Positions 24,000 through 35,042 of a DNA stretch of 64,000 nucleotides are shown in pieces. This stretch comes from Anthostomella pinea (Eukaryota > Ascomycota > Sordariomycetes > Xylariales > Xylariaceae): NCBI GenBank assembly GCA_963556695.1, contig CAUWAG010000006.1, positions 2,480,001-2,544,000 of the forward strand. The letters run 5' to 3'. Made by a program: the position numbers and the translations under genes. How positions within the stretch are numbered: the stretch's first letter is position 1; each line of letters begins with the position of its first letter. The notes below the pieces were generated by a model. It worked only from the letters and a program-made list of their open reading frames with translations. It ran no database searches and was not told where the DNA came from.

Positions 24000-24187
24000 T
24001 AACGGTATCGAAATTATTAAAAGTTAGCAAGGAATTAATAATGAAAAATCGGCGAAATAGAATACCCGAATTAAAACGTTTAGAACAATAATATCGAGAT
24101 TAAATCGAAAACAAAACGAACTTAAAGCAAGATTAAGAAGTTTCCGAATTAATATAAATTAAATTAGAAGGGAATAATATATTGAAC
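24000..24187 (+). pseudogene. RIP-mutated remnant of a basic coding sequence, possibly retroelement Gag
   Basis: From the ATG near 24040 one frame reads a charged, Lys/Arg/Glu-rich segment (MKNRRNRIPELKRLEQ) which is then broken by TAA codons of the kind CAA produces after C-to-T change. It lies right upstream of the family A LTR at 24188, where the 3' end of a retroelement would be. The family cannot be identified. Confidence 0.3.
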
Positions 24188-24337
24188 TGTTATAATTCGG
24201 CTCTAAGTATTTATAAAAATGACTTTATAAATATACGTAAAGAAAAAAAAGATTTATAAAGCTAGCTAAGAGATAGGAACAGGTATATATAAGGGTTGAC
24301 CCGTAGGGCTGTGGGGTTGACATCGAGTGCCGTGACA
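24188..24337 (+). mobile_element. LTR-like repeat, family A, right edge of AT block
   Basis: 150 bp, starts TGTTATAATTCGGCTC and ends GAGTGCCGTGACA, with a GGTATATATAAGGGTTGACC segment that holds a TATA box. It is homologous to 7211-7360 and 24861-25014. No 5-bp duplication of its own: its right flank TTCAA differs from the left flank of the 7211 copy (CTTAA) by two transitions, which would fit both being LTRs of one element enclosing the block. AT-rich DNA stops exactly here. Confidence 0.65.
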
Positions 24338-24860
24338 TTCAAAGACGGGCTTTCCGATCTAAAACGAGCGCTTTACTTAAAAGTTGATACGACTGTGCCG
24401 TGATGTCGACAGACCAGATACTCGGGAGGACTGCGAACAGCTGCATGTAAGAGAGAATGTATCCGGCTACGCGGACAAACAGGAAGCTTCGGCTCCTATC
24501 CTAAGGTCTTACCGCGCATCGGCCGCGGCACCATCCCCCCAAGCAAGACATTACGAACGAAACGCTTCGACGCAGTGGTTATAGTGATAAGAACTTATGG
24601 GCAGAAAAGCTCTGAACACCCTACGGTATTCTAACCCCCGCGCCTAATGCTTGGTCAATAAGCCGCTTGCCGTCATCTCCATCCATTATTGCGATGGCTT
24701 TCGCTAGGTTGGGTTGGCCGTGATAGGACGAAGTAGGTCTTTTGATGTGTTCACGTCGGCTGCCGTGATATCTTATCAAATCACCCCCTAGACTATTGAA
24801 GGCCTCGCCTCGCTGCTCCGTTCACAAGATGCGCTTGTAGGTTCTTGGTGGCAGGGAAGG
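24338..24860. other. no gene seen
   Basis: Composition returns to normal. No open frame with support and no further repeat ends; it separates two family A LTRs of the same orientation. Confidence 0.4.
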
Positions 24861-25014
24861 TGTCATAGTTCGACTGCTGGTGACTTCAAAAATGAATTGC
24901 TTGTTGTACGTGGAAAAGGAAGGAAATTATGAAGCTAGCTACCTAGGAGACATGATCTGGTACATATAGGGGTTGACCCCTGACATGTGGGGCTTTCTTC
25001 TAGTGCCGTAGACA
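24861..25014 (+). mobile_element. solo LTR, family A, copy 3
   Basis: Starts TGTCATAGTTCGACTGC, holds the shared GAAGCTAGCTA and ACATATAGGGGTTGACC segments, and ends AGTGCCGTAGACA. Flanked by GAAGG (24856-24860) and GAATG (25015-25019), a 5-bp duplication with one mismatch. Its non-RIP composition makes it the best guide to the intact sequence of the family. Confidence 0.65.
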
Positions 25015-26200
25015 GAATGGTTGCTTTGTAAGTAGGTAGGCTCTCCAACTCCAAGATGCAGGGACTGTCGCATCCAATAACTCTTCACGAGTGGTCTTCC
25101 CGTGAGTCTTCCTGCAGCTTATAAGTGGCTATCATGATAGCTCCTTTGAAGCCTGTCGTGGTTGGGAGACGGGGCTGTACCAGTAGCAGGTCATTAAGTC
25201 TCCGACTGGTTTCGTCATCTCAATGGCGCCGACAAATATGTTGCATTGCTGACAGACTGGCGATGGGATCGATGGCTTAAACCCGATGGAGGCTCGGGCT
25301 CATCTCGACTTGGCTCTCAAACTCTCTGCTATCCCCTGCGTCAAGGACCTGGATTTCTGACTTATGTAGCAATATGGTCAGTGAAATGCAAGATGTGCTC
25401 CTCTGGGTATTTAATAATAAGCTCCCTTCAGTGAGACCTTGAGTATATACAGTAATTCTACTCATGGCCGATCTCCGGGTACAATTAAGCATGGACGGAA
25501 GCGTGCGACTTCTTGAGGTTGGCATTGTTTGCCAGGCACAGCTGTATATCCCATGGGAGCAATTTTCAGGCCAGATGGACTGCCCATCCTTAACTGCCCA
25601 CTACCCTACCCTCTGCACATTGTTGGAAAATATCAAGGTGCATAAACTACTGGATAGTGATAGTCAATCGAAGAGTAGGGCATCCATCGAGTCCCGTAAG
25701 GCTTATAAGGGCACAGGGACTTGCAGGCTTTTCAAGGGGTAGTGCAATGCCAGTGTTATGGCACATATCACTATGGATTCAGTCTAAAGAAGACTATAAG
25801 ACACTCGCAGAAAGTTCGACCTGAAGTTGCATTACGGTTGCAAGACTAGATATGGACAGAGACATGGGAGCCCGAGCAAAAGCAAGCGCTGGTAGGAATT
25901 GAATCTACTCCCACACACACCTATGTTCATGTGTGTCGTCGAGTGTCCTTGTATCGGCGACCGTCAGTCCAATCAAGTATTCTACTATGCCAACAATGGG
26001 ACGCAGAACTATGGAATCAAATTTTCCCCAGCAACATAACTGTCTCCCTCATTTGTTGCCCTCCCTTGGCAGTTGACCTATTGGGACTCGGACACCAAAT
26101 CGTAGCTCTTCAGGACAGCATACCCTACTTCAGAATGTCTTCCCCACGACGCGAACTGAAGCCGGAGCGCGCCAAACAGAGGAGACGTACGCGAATCGGA
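25015..26200. other. no gene seen
   Basis: Short frames on both strands without domains, introns or starts that hang together. A few in-frame stretches around 25246-25740 are mirrored by frames on the other strand. Confidence 0.35.
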
Positions 26201-26211
26201 ATCCCGACTAG

Positions 26212-26714
26212 ATCCGCAGACTTACCGCCATCAAGAGCCGACAATACGCTACGAAGAAAGCCCTAAAAATCGTCCATCAAGATGCAGGCTTCCAGAGCTG
26301 TGCCGCCGCCGGACGAACCACTGCAATGATCGAGCTTGACCGCAAGGTGCGCGAGCACTAGTATGTCAACCACCTCTCCATTTCCATATACGTAGCTAAC
26401 ACCACGTTAGTGCAAACTACATCAATGGGGTTGGCGTTCAGCCCGATCTCGATACAGTTGTCGCTGAGGCAGTTCGGGCTGCCCTGAACGTCATTCCGCC
26501 TACCAACCAGCAGGGCGAGGCCGAAGAGGAGCACAACGACAACGGCAACGACAACGACAACGACGAGAACCCGAGTTCAAGCACCCCCGCCGCCGGTACG
26601 GGCAACAGCACCGCCGTCGATATGGGAGCCGGTATCGTCCTCGCCGCCAGCACCAAGGACGCCGCCCAGACAGGTGACAACTTCGAGGAGTTTAGCACTC
26701 TGCTCAGAGGCTAA
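26212..26714 (+). CDS. hypothetical two-exon gene, start uncertain
   Basis: The support is a textbook intron at 26361-26410 (50 nt: GTATGT donor, GCTAAC branch site, GTTAG acceptor) that joins two frames in phase. Exon 2 (26411-26714) encodes ...YINGVGVQPDLDTVV..., an acidic Asn/Asp repeat made of GACAAC codons, then a Thr/Ala/Ser-rich part and ends FSTLLRG. Upstream, the frame is open from 26212 after a TAG; the first in-frame ATG is at 26326, which would leave only about 112 aa. The TAG at 26209 may be a mutation or may mark another intron. No family recognised. Could be a decayed gene in the transition zone. Confidence 0.4.
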
Positions 26715-29700
26715 GCACGAGGATTTCTGGCTGTGCTCGGGAACCATTAAGGAAAGGGATCCTGGTGCCTCTCGGCCCCTGAAGGTTGGACGGGTTCTTG
26801 CGTTTGGGTGGCCTCTCAGGAAGTAGATTCCAGCTTGCTGATAGACAGTACGCAGGAGAATGAACGAAAACTGGCTGGGACAATGATGCTGCACTATTTA
26901 CAATACCTAAGTGACAACGAAATGCGGCGTGGCTCATGTGTGATACCATCGGATCCGGTCATGTACGGTTCTAGTCTTGACCGCATTGTGACACGAAGGA
27001 ACGTAGTACCCAGGGTACCAAGGTGACCAACATACTTGCGAAGGTTGACCGCAAAGCAGCTAGCTAGTAGATTTCCTCGACTGTGTCTAAGTATCATTTC
27101 GATATGCTCATTACCCCCGAGGGATATACCCACCCGTCTGGGTCCTAACGTGCCGGAAGAGGCTTGTCGATAAGAGGCGTCGGTGGCGCCATATGTTGGT
27201 GTGTGTGCTCCCAGCGCGGAATGACCTCCGTTCCGTCTCCAACGACCCCCGATGAGCAGTCCGAAGTTCATGCTCAGCATCAAGAAATTACTATTATGCT
27301 GTCAGACACGCATCGGTTTCCAGCAACGACCCGAAGACATCAAATCTTTAGCGAATGTCAACTGGTCTGCTAGTAACGACGATCCGGGGTCATACCATTG
27401 CGGGTGTCCCGATATAGCTGCCCTTACAACAAGGTATCTACCAACGTATAAGCTTTCGTACATGATATAGAGCTATTTACATGCTCTGATCGCCACCTTT
27501 TTCGGCGCCCTTGGTGGTGTGTGCCTCAGCCTACGGTATGTGTACTAGTAAGTGAACTTATGATTCCTAGAGGAGAGTCGGGGCACCCCAGAGCAGGATT
27601 GAGGCGGGATCATCAGCATACTCCTCATATTCTGGAAACCGATATAAGCGCTCAAAATCAGACCGCGAACCCCAACCGAGCACCCCAGCATTCGCAATGC
27701 AGATAGAAAACGCCACATGTCAGGGGTCACCCCTGGCACATGTCAGTCGACCTGCCAACAACCACCTCGAAAGAGTGCTTCGGTGCATGTCGATCAGACT
27801 TAATTGAGCCGGAATATGCAGCACCATCCGAGAACAGCAAAGCTGGAGAGACCTATGTAACCCCGCTCGAACACTTGCAGCAGGCATTTTGAAGATAGCT
27901 AGGAAGGCGAAGGCCACCAGATTGCAGACCCTGTGGCTGGCGTGGTCCCGTTGGTGTCGAGTAGGCATCGAGGTCCCCGTGGCAGACCATCGGCAGCCAG
28001 ATCGCATATATCTCTGCTGTGCGACATGATAGATCGCCCATGGTTCCTGTCAGAAACCAGGTCGTTCCGCAAGTTCAGGTCACCGGGATGATCCGGGTCA
28101 CAATGAGCCGCAGGTAGGGGCACGGGATGGTACGCTGCTGACTTCAATGTTGTATGCGGCCAATGCGACGTTGGTCGATACTCCTCTTTCGATGATGTTC
28201 TTTCCCACCCAATCCGCTTCTTCGGGGTGCACACCGGTCTTGTGGGTGAATATATACCTATACTATTGATCTGTCCATTGCAGGGTCCTTGTGCTGACAT
28301 ACGCCGTGAGACGCAAAGTAACCCCTAGCTGACCAGAAGCAAGATTGCTCTGAGGCTCTGAAATAGTCAACACCGAGTTGGATGCTTGATCAGACGCAAA
28401 TAGCATATTCCTCTCATGCTTACGGCATTCTTCTAAATTGAGAGCCTGAAATATTCGATGGCGACCCCCGATGCCCCCCTCACGGCGGCATGGTGACTAC
28501 TGAAGCTGGGTATCGGAGCAGAATGGGGCTGACGTCGACGGAGACCAAGATCAACACATTGAAGCATGAGACTCGCGATTATTATAGTTCAACCTAGAAC
28601 TCAATAGCAGTAGGTCCCGCGATATTCGATTGAAGATCTTGGAAATTTGCTGAACTAGGTCTTGACAGACTACCTACCTACTCAGTCCGCGCAGCTCCTT
28701 GAGAGGCACAGCCGGAGATCCTTGAGAGGCACAGCCGGGGAACGGCTGCCTTCCTGAGGCCCTGTCAAGCACCTCGGACGCGCGGTAACCATGACCCCGT
28801 CCTATTTCTGTCAAGAAACGGAACGGAACCTCCCAAGAGTGTCTTTTGGAAGCTCAAGTCCCTTATAATCTCTTATCTGCGCATGTCCCGTGTCAGCATT
28901 TTCACAGCGACCTGCACCCCAAGGGCGATCGTTGATGTAACCACAATGGGGTACCCGGACGCCTCCCCCCTCATTTCTTGACATATGCTTGACAGTTACA
29001 TTCGCTTTCCTTCTGCCCATCTAAACGTACGGTGTGGTGTCGATGCGGATTGCTAGCATAACAAGCCATCTGGTGTAGCGTCGCTGTGATCTGCGATTAC
29101 CTGGCGCACCTCCACACACACGGTGATCATGGTTGCATTCCAGCAACGTCGTCCGATTGCTGAAGGTTGTGGGGGTCTAGTGATCATGGGCAGGCTGCGT
29201 CTTCTGGCGATCTAGAATAGAAGGTGGCCCCCTGAGCTGCAAGTGAGCATGACGCTACCAGCTATTATGATGGCTGTGCCCTTCAGAGCTCACCTCGCCT
29301 CTTTGCTCTGGATGAATAGTTATACCATAGCATACTACTTGCTTCGAACCGTCATAAATTCCGCCGCCGAAGCATTACCCTCCCGGATACTCTTGGGTTG
29401 CTGGCGGCTCGGGCAATCACCCAAGATGCCATGGGGAAATGACCAGCCGCCCTAGTAGGCCGTCATGCTGTGCCCGTCTGACACACAAAAAACACACAGC
29501 CGTCACTGGTTAGAGCTTCAGACCTGGATTACGGGACCTATACGGGATAAAGACATCAGTGTGTACAGCCCCCGAGGCGCTGAGCAGTGTCTTGAATACT
29601 GACGAATTGTAGCGACACCAGTCACGGTTTGCCCGAGCCTTACGATCCGCGTCGACACCTGAATGATTTCCCGCTCGATATCAGACTGGGGCAAAGAGCT

Positions 29701-30333
29701 TGAAAGCTCTCTTTCTTGCTGCCTGATGCTGGCGCCTACCCTTCGCCCTATCACTGCCCTGCTAATAACAAGCCCCTGACCCCCGAATGATGCAGGCGCA
29801 CACCGGGGCTGTGATGGAGACCCAAGGCTCTTCAACAGCTGAGATGCCCGCTGCACCTCGACTGCCAAGGGGTATGATATTTAAAGTCACCATTCTATTT
29901 CCGAGTTCTTTTTTCAGCTGGCCCTCGCATACACCATTGAGATCTCGTCGGTGGAAGCATAGACTACACCTGAAAGTCGAGGATGCCTCTTCCGCGTTGC
30001 TATTTCGGACAGTGCAGCTGGTGCTTAGCTGCGCTGCCCAGAAGTGGTCCGCCCAGATGTTATAAGGCAAGAAACGAGGCAAGGAACCCGGAAGGTTGGA
30101 CCCGGAAGGTTGGGCTGCCAGAGCAATTTCTTGCTGCGGTGTTCAGGGGAAGCCAGGCGAACGTGCCCATCCTTGATTTCCCGGTTCCAAACTCGTTCCC
30201 AGCGATACAAATAACACACTCCATCGCCTCGTGACAGCACTGCCCCTCAGTTGGCACTTCGCCAGGTTGAACAATCCATCCAGTATTCTCGACTTATTTC
30301 GCTGTCGCTGGTCTGTCAAGACTCCAATCCAAG
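26715..30333. other. gene-poor stretch, no supported gene
   Basis: Several frames of 60-130 codons occur, mostly as opposite-strand shadows. None shows a domain, signal peptide or supported splice sites. A 24-bp direct duplication (TCCTTGAGAGGCACAGCCGG twice) lies at about 28694-28741. Confidence 0.35.
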
Positions 30334-31448
30334 ATGCCTGATCATCACCGCTACCACCACCATCATCGGAACCACAGGTCGGCATCACCGCGAGCGGCCT
30401 CAACTGCGACTCCGAGCCACGCTCGCAGACCCCGGAATCGTCACGCCGTGGTGTCTGGGAGGACGTCTACTGTCCGGGAGAACGATGCTCCAGATTTCGA
30501 CACCGGCGCCGCACATCTAGACTCATGGGAAGGAGGAGCCCACGGCTCTGCTGTGGCCGGCAACCCGACCGCGACCAGTGCTGATACAAGCTCAGCACCC
30601 ACCGTCGAGTTGGCCGAATCATTTCCCGTGTATCCTGCGATAGCGGCATACAACGGCAACCACACTCTCGATACTGCAGAGGGCTTTCCAAGTACCGAGT
30701 CTTCTTATCTGATCCCTTTTGAAGCCGGCGATGACAGCGGCATGCTATCAAACCGCGCGAGCTATCCCAGCCGTTGTGCCTATCAGTACGACCGCCCCAC
30801 GACCTTGCGTTCGAGCTTTGAAATAGAACAGTCACAGACCATGGCATCGAACAACTCGCAAGGCGCAACGTCTCCGACTAGCACATACCAAGCGGGAATG
30901 AGCCTCTATAGCGATCCCGCTGTCGCCGGGTCTCAGAACGTCTTTGCAGCGACTGTCTCCTATCCCTCAAGGCAATCATACCCAGCGCGCTCAGACACTG
31001 AACCGGACCTTCTTGGTGACTCTTCGCTGGCTCAGGGGTTTGGCGACAGGCAGTACAGGACGGACCAACCAGTGGAATATAATCCTCCCTTTAAGTCATT
31101 GTCGCGGAGCTCGTCTATCCGGGTCAGTCCAGGGTCATACGAGTGAGTTATCCTTGTAATCTCCTCTTCGGGAGTGACTAACATGGATGAAGAGATGACC
31201 AGCACGCCGCAGAAGAGGCCAGAAGGCAATCGCCCACAGACACAATCCTCGATAATGACGATGAGCATCGAAGCTACCCCAACCCTAGCAGCTCCAACGG
31301 AAGCGGAAGTCGTCTATTCGAATACCACGCGATCTTGAACTTCATGCAGGACCACGAGCCACCATGGAGCAGCTGGGAGCCAAGACAGAGAACGAACTAC
31401 GATGAACACCATAGCCATCGGAATGGCCGCTACCGTCCACGAAGGTAG
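30334..31448 (+). CDS. low-complexity hypothetical protein, two exons, 354 aa
   Basis: Exon 1 is 30334-31142 and exon 2 is 31193-31448; the intron (31143-31192, 50 nt) has GTGAGT, a TGACTAAC branch site and an AAG acceptor, and joins ...RVSPGSYE to DDQHAAEEARRQ. The protein starts with a His/Arg-rich segment (MPDHHRYHHHHRNHR), is rich in Ser, Thr, Tyr and Pro throughout, and ends with a charged, Trp-containing tail (PPWSSWEPRQR...). No domain, signal peptide or membrane segment. Such Ser-rich disordered proteins are common lineage-specific fungal genes; function cannot be inferred. Codon use and the clean intron support a real gene. Confidence 0.65.
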
Positions 31449-31998
31449 AGGTGAGAGCGCTCTGACGCGTCGTAGTACATGTTGCTGGCCAACTATTTGC
31501 TTGACGTGTCGGTCGATGGTTAAAAATGGGAACAGTGAAGCGTGAGATTGTTTGCCCCAGGGGAGCAACAGCGGCCGCCGCCCTTCTCGACTCGTGCAAT
31601 CAGAGAAGGGAGAGATGGGTCATAGATAATCTTCGTCGGTGGATTCGACCATGCAAGCTTTCAAGTCGTCAGCGTTTTGTAGAACGCTGACTTCTCCTCT
31701 ATTCCCTCCAGAAAGCACGTGTGGAGACGAGCAGAGGTTCCATTGGGTTGGGCATTGACGGACACCGACGCAGCCTTTTATTCGAAGCCCCAAGTACGAG
31801 GTCCTGTACCGGGGGAGTAGAAAATCTACGAGGAAACGGTATCAGCATGCTATGCCCAGCTGGTTTGCGGTCGATTGACGTGGGTCAGGTCTAGGAATGG
31901 CGCAGCCTCAACTCCCTTCGCCCCTCCCTGTCATACATCATTTCAGGGTTACAATTGTGTCTAGACGAAGTAGTACAGCCAATGATTGAAAAATTCCG

Positions 31999-32247
31999 TC
32001 ACTTTTCCGGTACCAGTTTCAGACACAACCATTTCACACTGTACCTCTCACGGTATGCCCCTGTAACATGCTCTACCAAGGAGCTGTACCACAGAAAGTT
32101 TTTAGACCTAGTTAAGAGTCTCAGGGTTGCCCCATTAAAACCGCTGCTCAAGCGAAGCTGTGAATCTTGTTTGCCGACAAGCTGCTTCGCATCGGCCGTA
32201 AGGCTGGTCAAAGCCAGCAATGCAGCAAAGAGCTGCTTCGTCAGCAT
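31999..32247 (-). CDS. small secreted protein candidate, 82 aa
   Basis: Begins with a strong signal peptide: basic start MLTKQ, hydrophobic core LFAALLALTSLT and a likely cut after ADA at residue 20. The mature part (about 62 aa) is Leu/Ser/Arg-rich with a single cysteine and matches nothing I know. It is transcribed divergently from the secreted-protein candidate at 32510, with 262 bp between the two starts, so the pair could share a promoter. No intron is needed. Single exon with few cysteines makes a chance ORF possible; the signal peptide is the main evidence. Confidence 0.45.
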   Translation of the reverse strand: MLTKQLFAALLALTSLTADAKQLVGKQDSQLRLSSGFNGATLRLLTRSKNFLWYSSLVEHVTGAYRERYSVKWLCLKLVPEK

Positions 32248-32509
32248 CGTTATTGTGACATAAATTGTTTCAGATACTCGTCATTATTCGAGCATCCCTG
32301 TGACACCACATGTTGGCTTCCCCATGGCCACGGCCGCTGTGTCTAGTTTGCTAGGTCGACAATAAGTATAAGTAAGTTCTTCATCCCGGGTGCTTCGTAG
32401 CCTGTGGCGGAGCAACCAGCAACAACAGCCTGAGTTGACACACTCCACCTCGTTGATAACTTATCTCTCCAAAACAAAACCTTTCCAAAACAAAACTATA
32501 CCTCCAAAC

Positions 32510-32756
32510 ATGAAGTACGCAAGCTTCCTCCTCAGCCTCGCGCTGTACATGCTGTATGTCCTTTAAATCCACTCTTCGCTCGAACCCAGCGGATGACCCC
32601 AGCCAAGCCAAGCTCAGCAAGGCGGACAAAATCTTGTGCGCCGCGGCTGACAACTCGAATTCCCAGGGCAACTTGAACGCCGGAGGTTATTGCGGAGCCT
32701 TTGAACATGCGGCCGAATTCGTGGTCAAGAATGACAAGCTGGTAGTTGATGAGTGA
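32510..32756 (+). CDS. small secreted protein candidate, 65 aa, two exons
   Basis: Exon 1 (32510-32553) encodes MKYASFLLSLALYM, a compact signal peptide; exon 2 (32603-32756) encodes the mature part QAKLSKADKILCAAAD...GGYCGAFEHAAEFVVKNDKLVVDE, with two cysteines that could form one disulfide. The intron (32554-32602, 49 nt) has GTATGT, a GGATGAC branch-like site and CCCCAG. Signal peptide, small size, 5' leader rich in C and A before the ATG, and position between transposon-rich DNA and a LINE fit an effector-type gene; the function is unknown. Conventional single-exon ORF calling would miss the first exon. Confidence 0.6.
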
Positions 32757-33417
32757 TTTGTGCTTGGGGGATCCAGAGGAGGGAGCATTTCTGACTGTCG
32801 GCTATTGAGTATTTGAGATATGCTTGAACCAACCGCGTTTGCCGGGTGGCCACATTCGTTTTGCTGTTGGAGAAGACGGTATGCTCTTACTACACATTCG
32901 TTAGTTGACCTAGATGAATACCTACCTAACCCACACGGAAACTCGTCACTTCTCATGAAAGCAGTACCATACTGACAATTGTTACTTGGTGGGCATGATG
33001 TGATTGGAATTGTCACGTAATTGTTGGGTTGACCTGAACAGTTGACCATGCTTTGCTTCGTGCCACAACGAACGGGATGCGTCAAGGTATGCACGATGAC
33101 GGGAGTGTGAGCATGCTATCTGTGACATGGCTTGAACCACTCATGACTTCTCTATGCAGATAGGATACACGACATCAGAGTGTGCATTCCCCCTGCGAGG
33201 CAACGGCTGCTACCATGGAAAAGGAACTAATCACTAAGGAGTCTGACGTCTGATGTCATGTACATAAGGACTGATCGCAACGAGCCTCACAAAAACAAAT
33301 ATTTTTCTTGGCGCCCCGCTGTTAGGGCGCAACCTTGATATTTGTACTAAATTAGGCATTTTTCTCAGTAACTGACTATCTCTGTGAAGGCACAAGAGAA
33401 TTTTTTTCACAAGCCGG

Positions 33418-34995
33418 ATGGCACCCTTCCACGACGGGCCCCCAAACACGCCCGTGGCCGTCCCAAAGACGACCACCGGCGGCATGCTCAAATCTCCGGC
33501 CCCTAGAAAGACATACGGCCCGGCAACTCCGAGCAGGCTACGCCAGGCGCTGCTTGACGACATCAGCAGCAGCCCGTCACAGGTCTCTGAGGCTGACTTC
33601 ACCGTTATTTCCCCTCTGAAAGGAAAATCCCGAAATATTAATGACAGCAGCACCACTGGAATGAAACGACCTTAATTGAACGAAATCTCGGCAGACCAAG
33701 CCATTACACACGATATAAAGAATAAAACCTTCTCCTTAGAGTGCCAGGACCAAATTACTAGAATACTGGCTAAAGACAAGCACCTTTATAAAGCCAGGAT
33801 GACAATATTTCAAGAGTGTGCTGCAACGGTTGATAAGACACTTAAGAAAGCTAGAACCGAACTATACTCTTATGCCAAGGAGTTCAGCGCTTTCTTCTCT
33901 AAATGTCTGAGCAAGTGGCTGGAAACCCGAGATCTGCCCAAAAGGAAGACCATCCCTGGGGGAATAGGGATGATAAAGCCCACCATGACCTTTGCCCAAG
34001 CTGTCTCCTCTAGCCAACGACAGCATCCACGGACAGTCAACACTACCATAGAGAAAACACAGCCTGGCGCCCGCATCACTGCCAACCAACTAAAAAAAAA
34101 ACAGGATAATCTCCGGGTCTTTGTCCGCATGGATAATAGCCACCTAGAGCCTTACAGAATAAAGTCTATACTGAACAGAAGACTTAAGCTCCACCCTCAA
34201 GAGCTTAGAGAAGTGACCCGGTGCCCCTCCGGATTTACCTTATACCCAAGGGACAAGCCAACTCAGGCTAAGCTCCTGGCCTTCTAAGAAGAAATCACTG
34301 ATATTCATAAGGCAGAAAAGATCGAGACCCACACGGTCTGGCATCACTATAAGGTCGATGGATGCCCAAGAAAGGTCATTAGTGCGGAAGGATTGACAAT
34401 CGATATTACCGACATTATTATTACTAATGAAGTTGAAGCCCAAACAGGTGACAGACCTTTAAGGTGCATACTCTCAAGGAACACAGTTGATTCTGATCCA
34501 GAGACCACATGGGTGATCTCTCTGCCCCGTGCAGCAAAGAAACCATTCACGCTTTTTGCTCACTCAATGACCTCAAGGCACATTCAATACTCCCCCAAGG
34601 TTCACCAGTATGCGAGCTGCTTCAGATACCATGGTAGAAACTACCGATGTGAAAAGCAAGTATGTGCACGTTGTGCCAGTACAGTACACCAAGGGGAGTG
34701 CGAAAAACCAATCCCAAAGTGTGTTAACTGCAAAGGACCTCATGCTGCCAACTTCGACAAATGCCCTGCACGTCCCAAGGTTGTGAAAGGCATCATCCAC
34801 AAGCACATATAGGAGCAAATCCAGGAAATAAGGCTGGCTGGAGAAAGAGCCAGATCCAAGGCCTTCAATGAAACAGGCAGAAACCAAGCTGGGTCAACAC
34901 CCAGCAACAATAACAAAAACATCACAATACAAATCGACACAACAGATACAACTCATCCCAGAGATGCCGATACCATTGTTGTCAGTCAATATTAG
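33418..34995 (+). pseudogene. LINE ORF1, Gag-like zinc-knuckle protein, three in-frame stops
   Basis: One reading frame of 525 codons is interrupted at 33673 (TAA), 34285 (TAA) and 34810 (TAG). Each stop is one C-to-T change from CAA or CAG, so the ancestral product is a single polypeptide. The N-terminal part is Pro/Ser-rich (MAPFHDGPPNTPVAVPK), the middle is basic with a helical region, and the C-terminal third has paired cysteine motifs CARCASTVHQGEC and CVNCKGPHAANFDKC typical of LINE Gag-like RNA-binding proteins. It forms the ribonucleoprotein with element RNA in active relatives; not functional here without stop suppression. Confidence 0.85.
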
Positions 34996-35042
34996 GTACA
35001 TCAAACGAAACACATCGATACGGGCATCTAGTCATCCATTCT

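Larger units (their letters stand above)
7200..24187. other. AT-rich, RIP-degraded transposon block
   Basis: For almost 17 kb the background is dominated by A and T with TA and AATATT-type words and no long open frames, while the flanks have normal composition. Where a degraded copy can be aligned with a less degraded one (LTR ends at 7338-7360 versus 24315-24337) the changes are nearly all C-to-T and G-to-A. This is what RIP does in Pezizomycotina. Islands of normal composition inside the block are separate insertions, annotated individually. The remaining AT-rich sequence (about 7361-7650, 9030-11840, 13720-14430, 15760-16360, 18225-19530, 19770-21525, 23405-23820) holds no gene that I can recognise. 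Confidence 0.85.

Noticed and set aside
7200..24187. centromere core or mitochondrial insertion, given extreme AT content
   Set aside because: C-to-T/G-to-A pattern, LTR remnants and nested transposons explain it; no mitochondrial gene text seen. A pericentromeric position cannot be excluded from this window alone.
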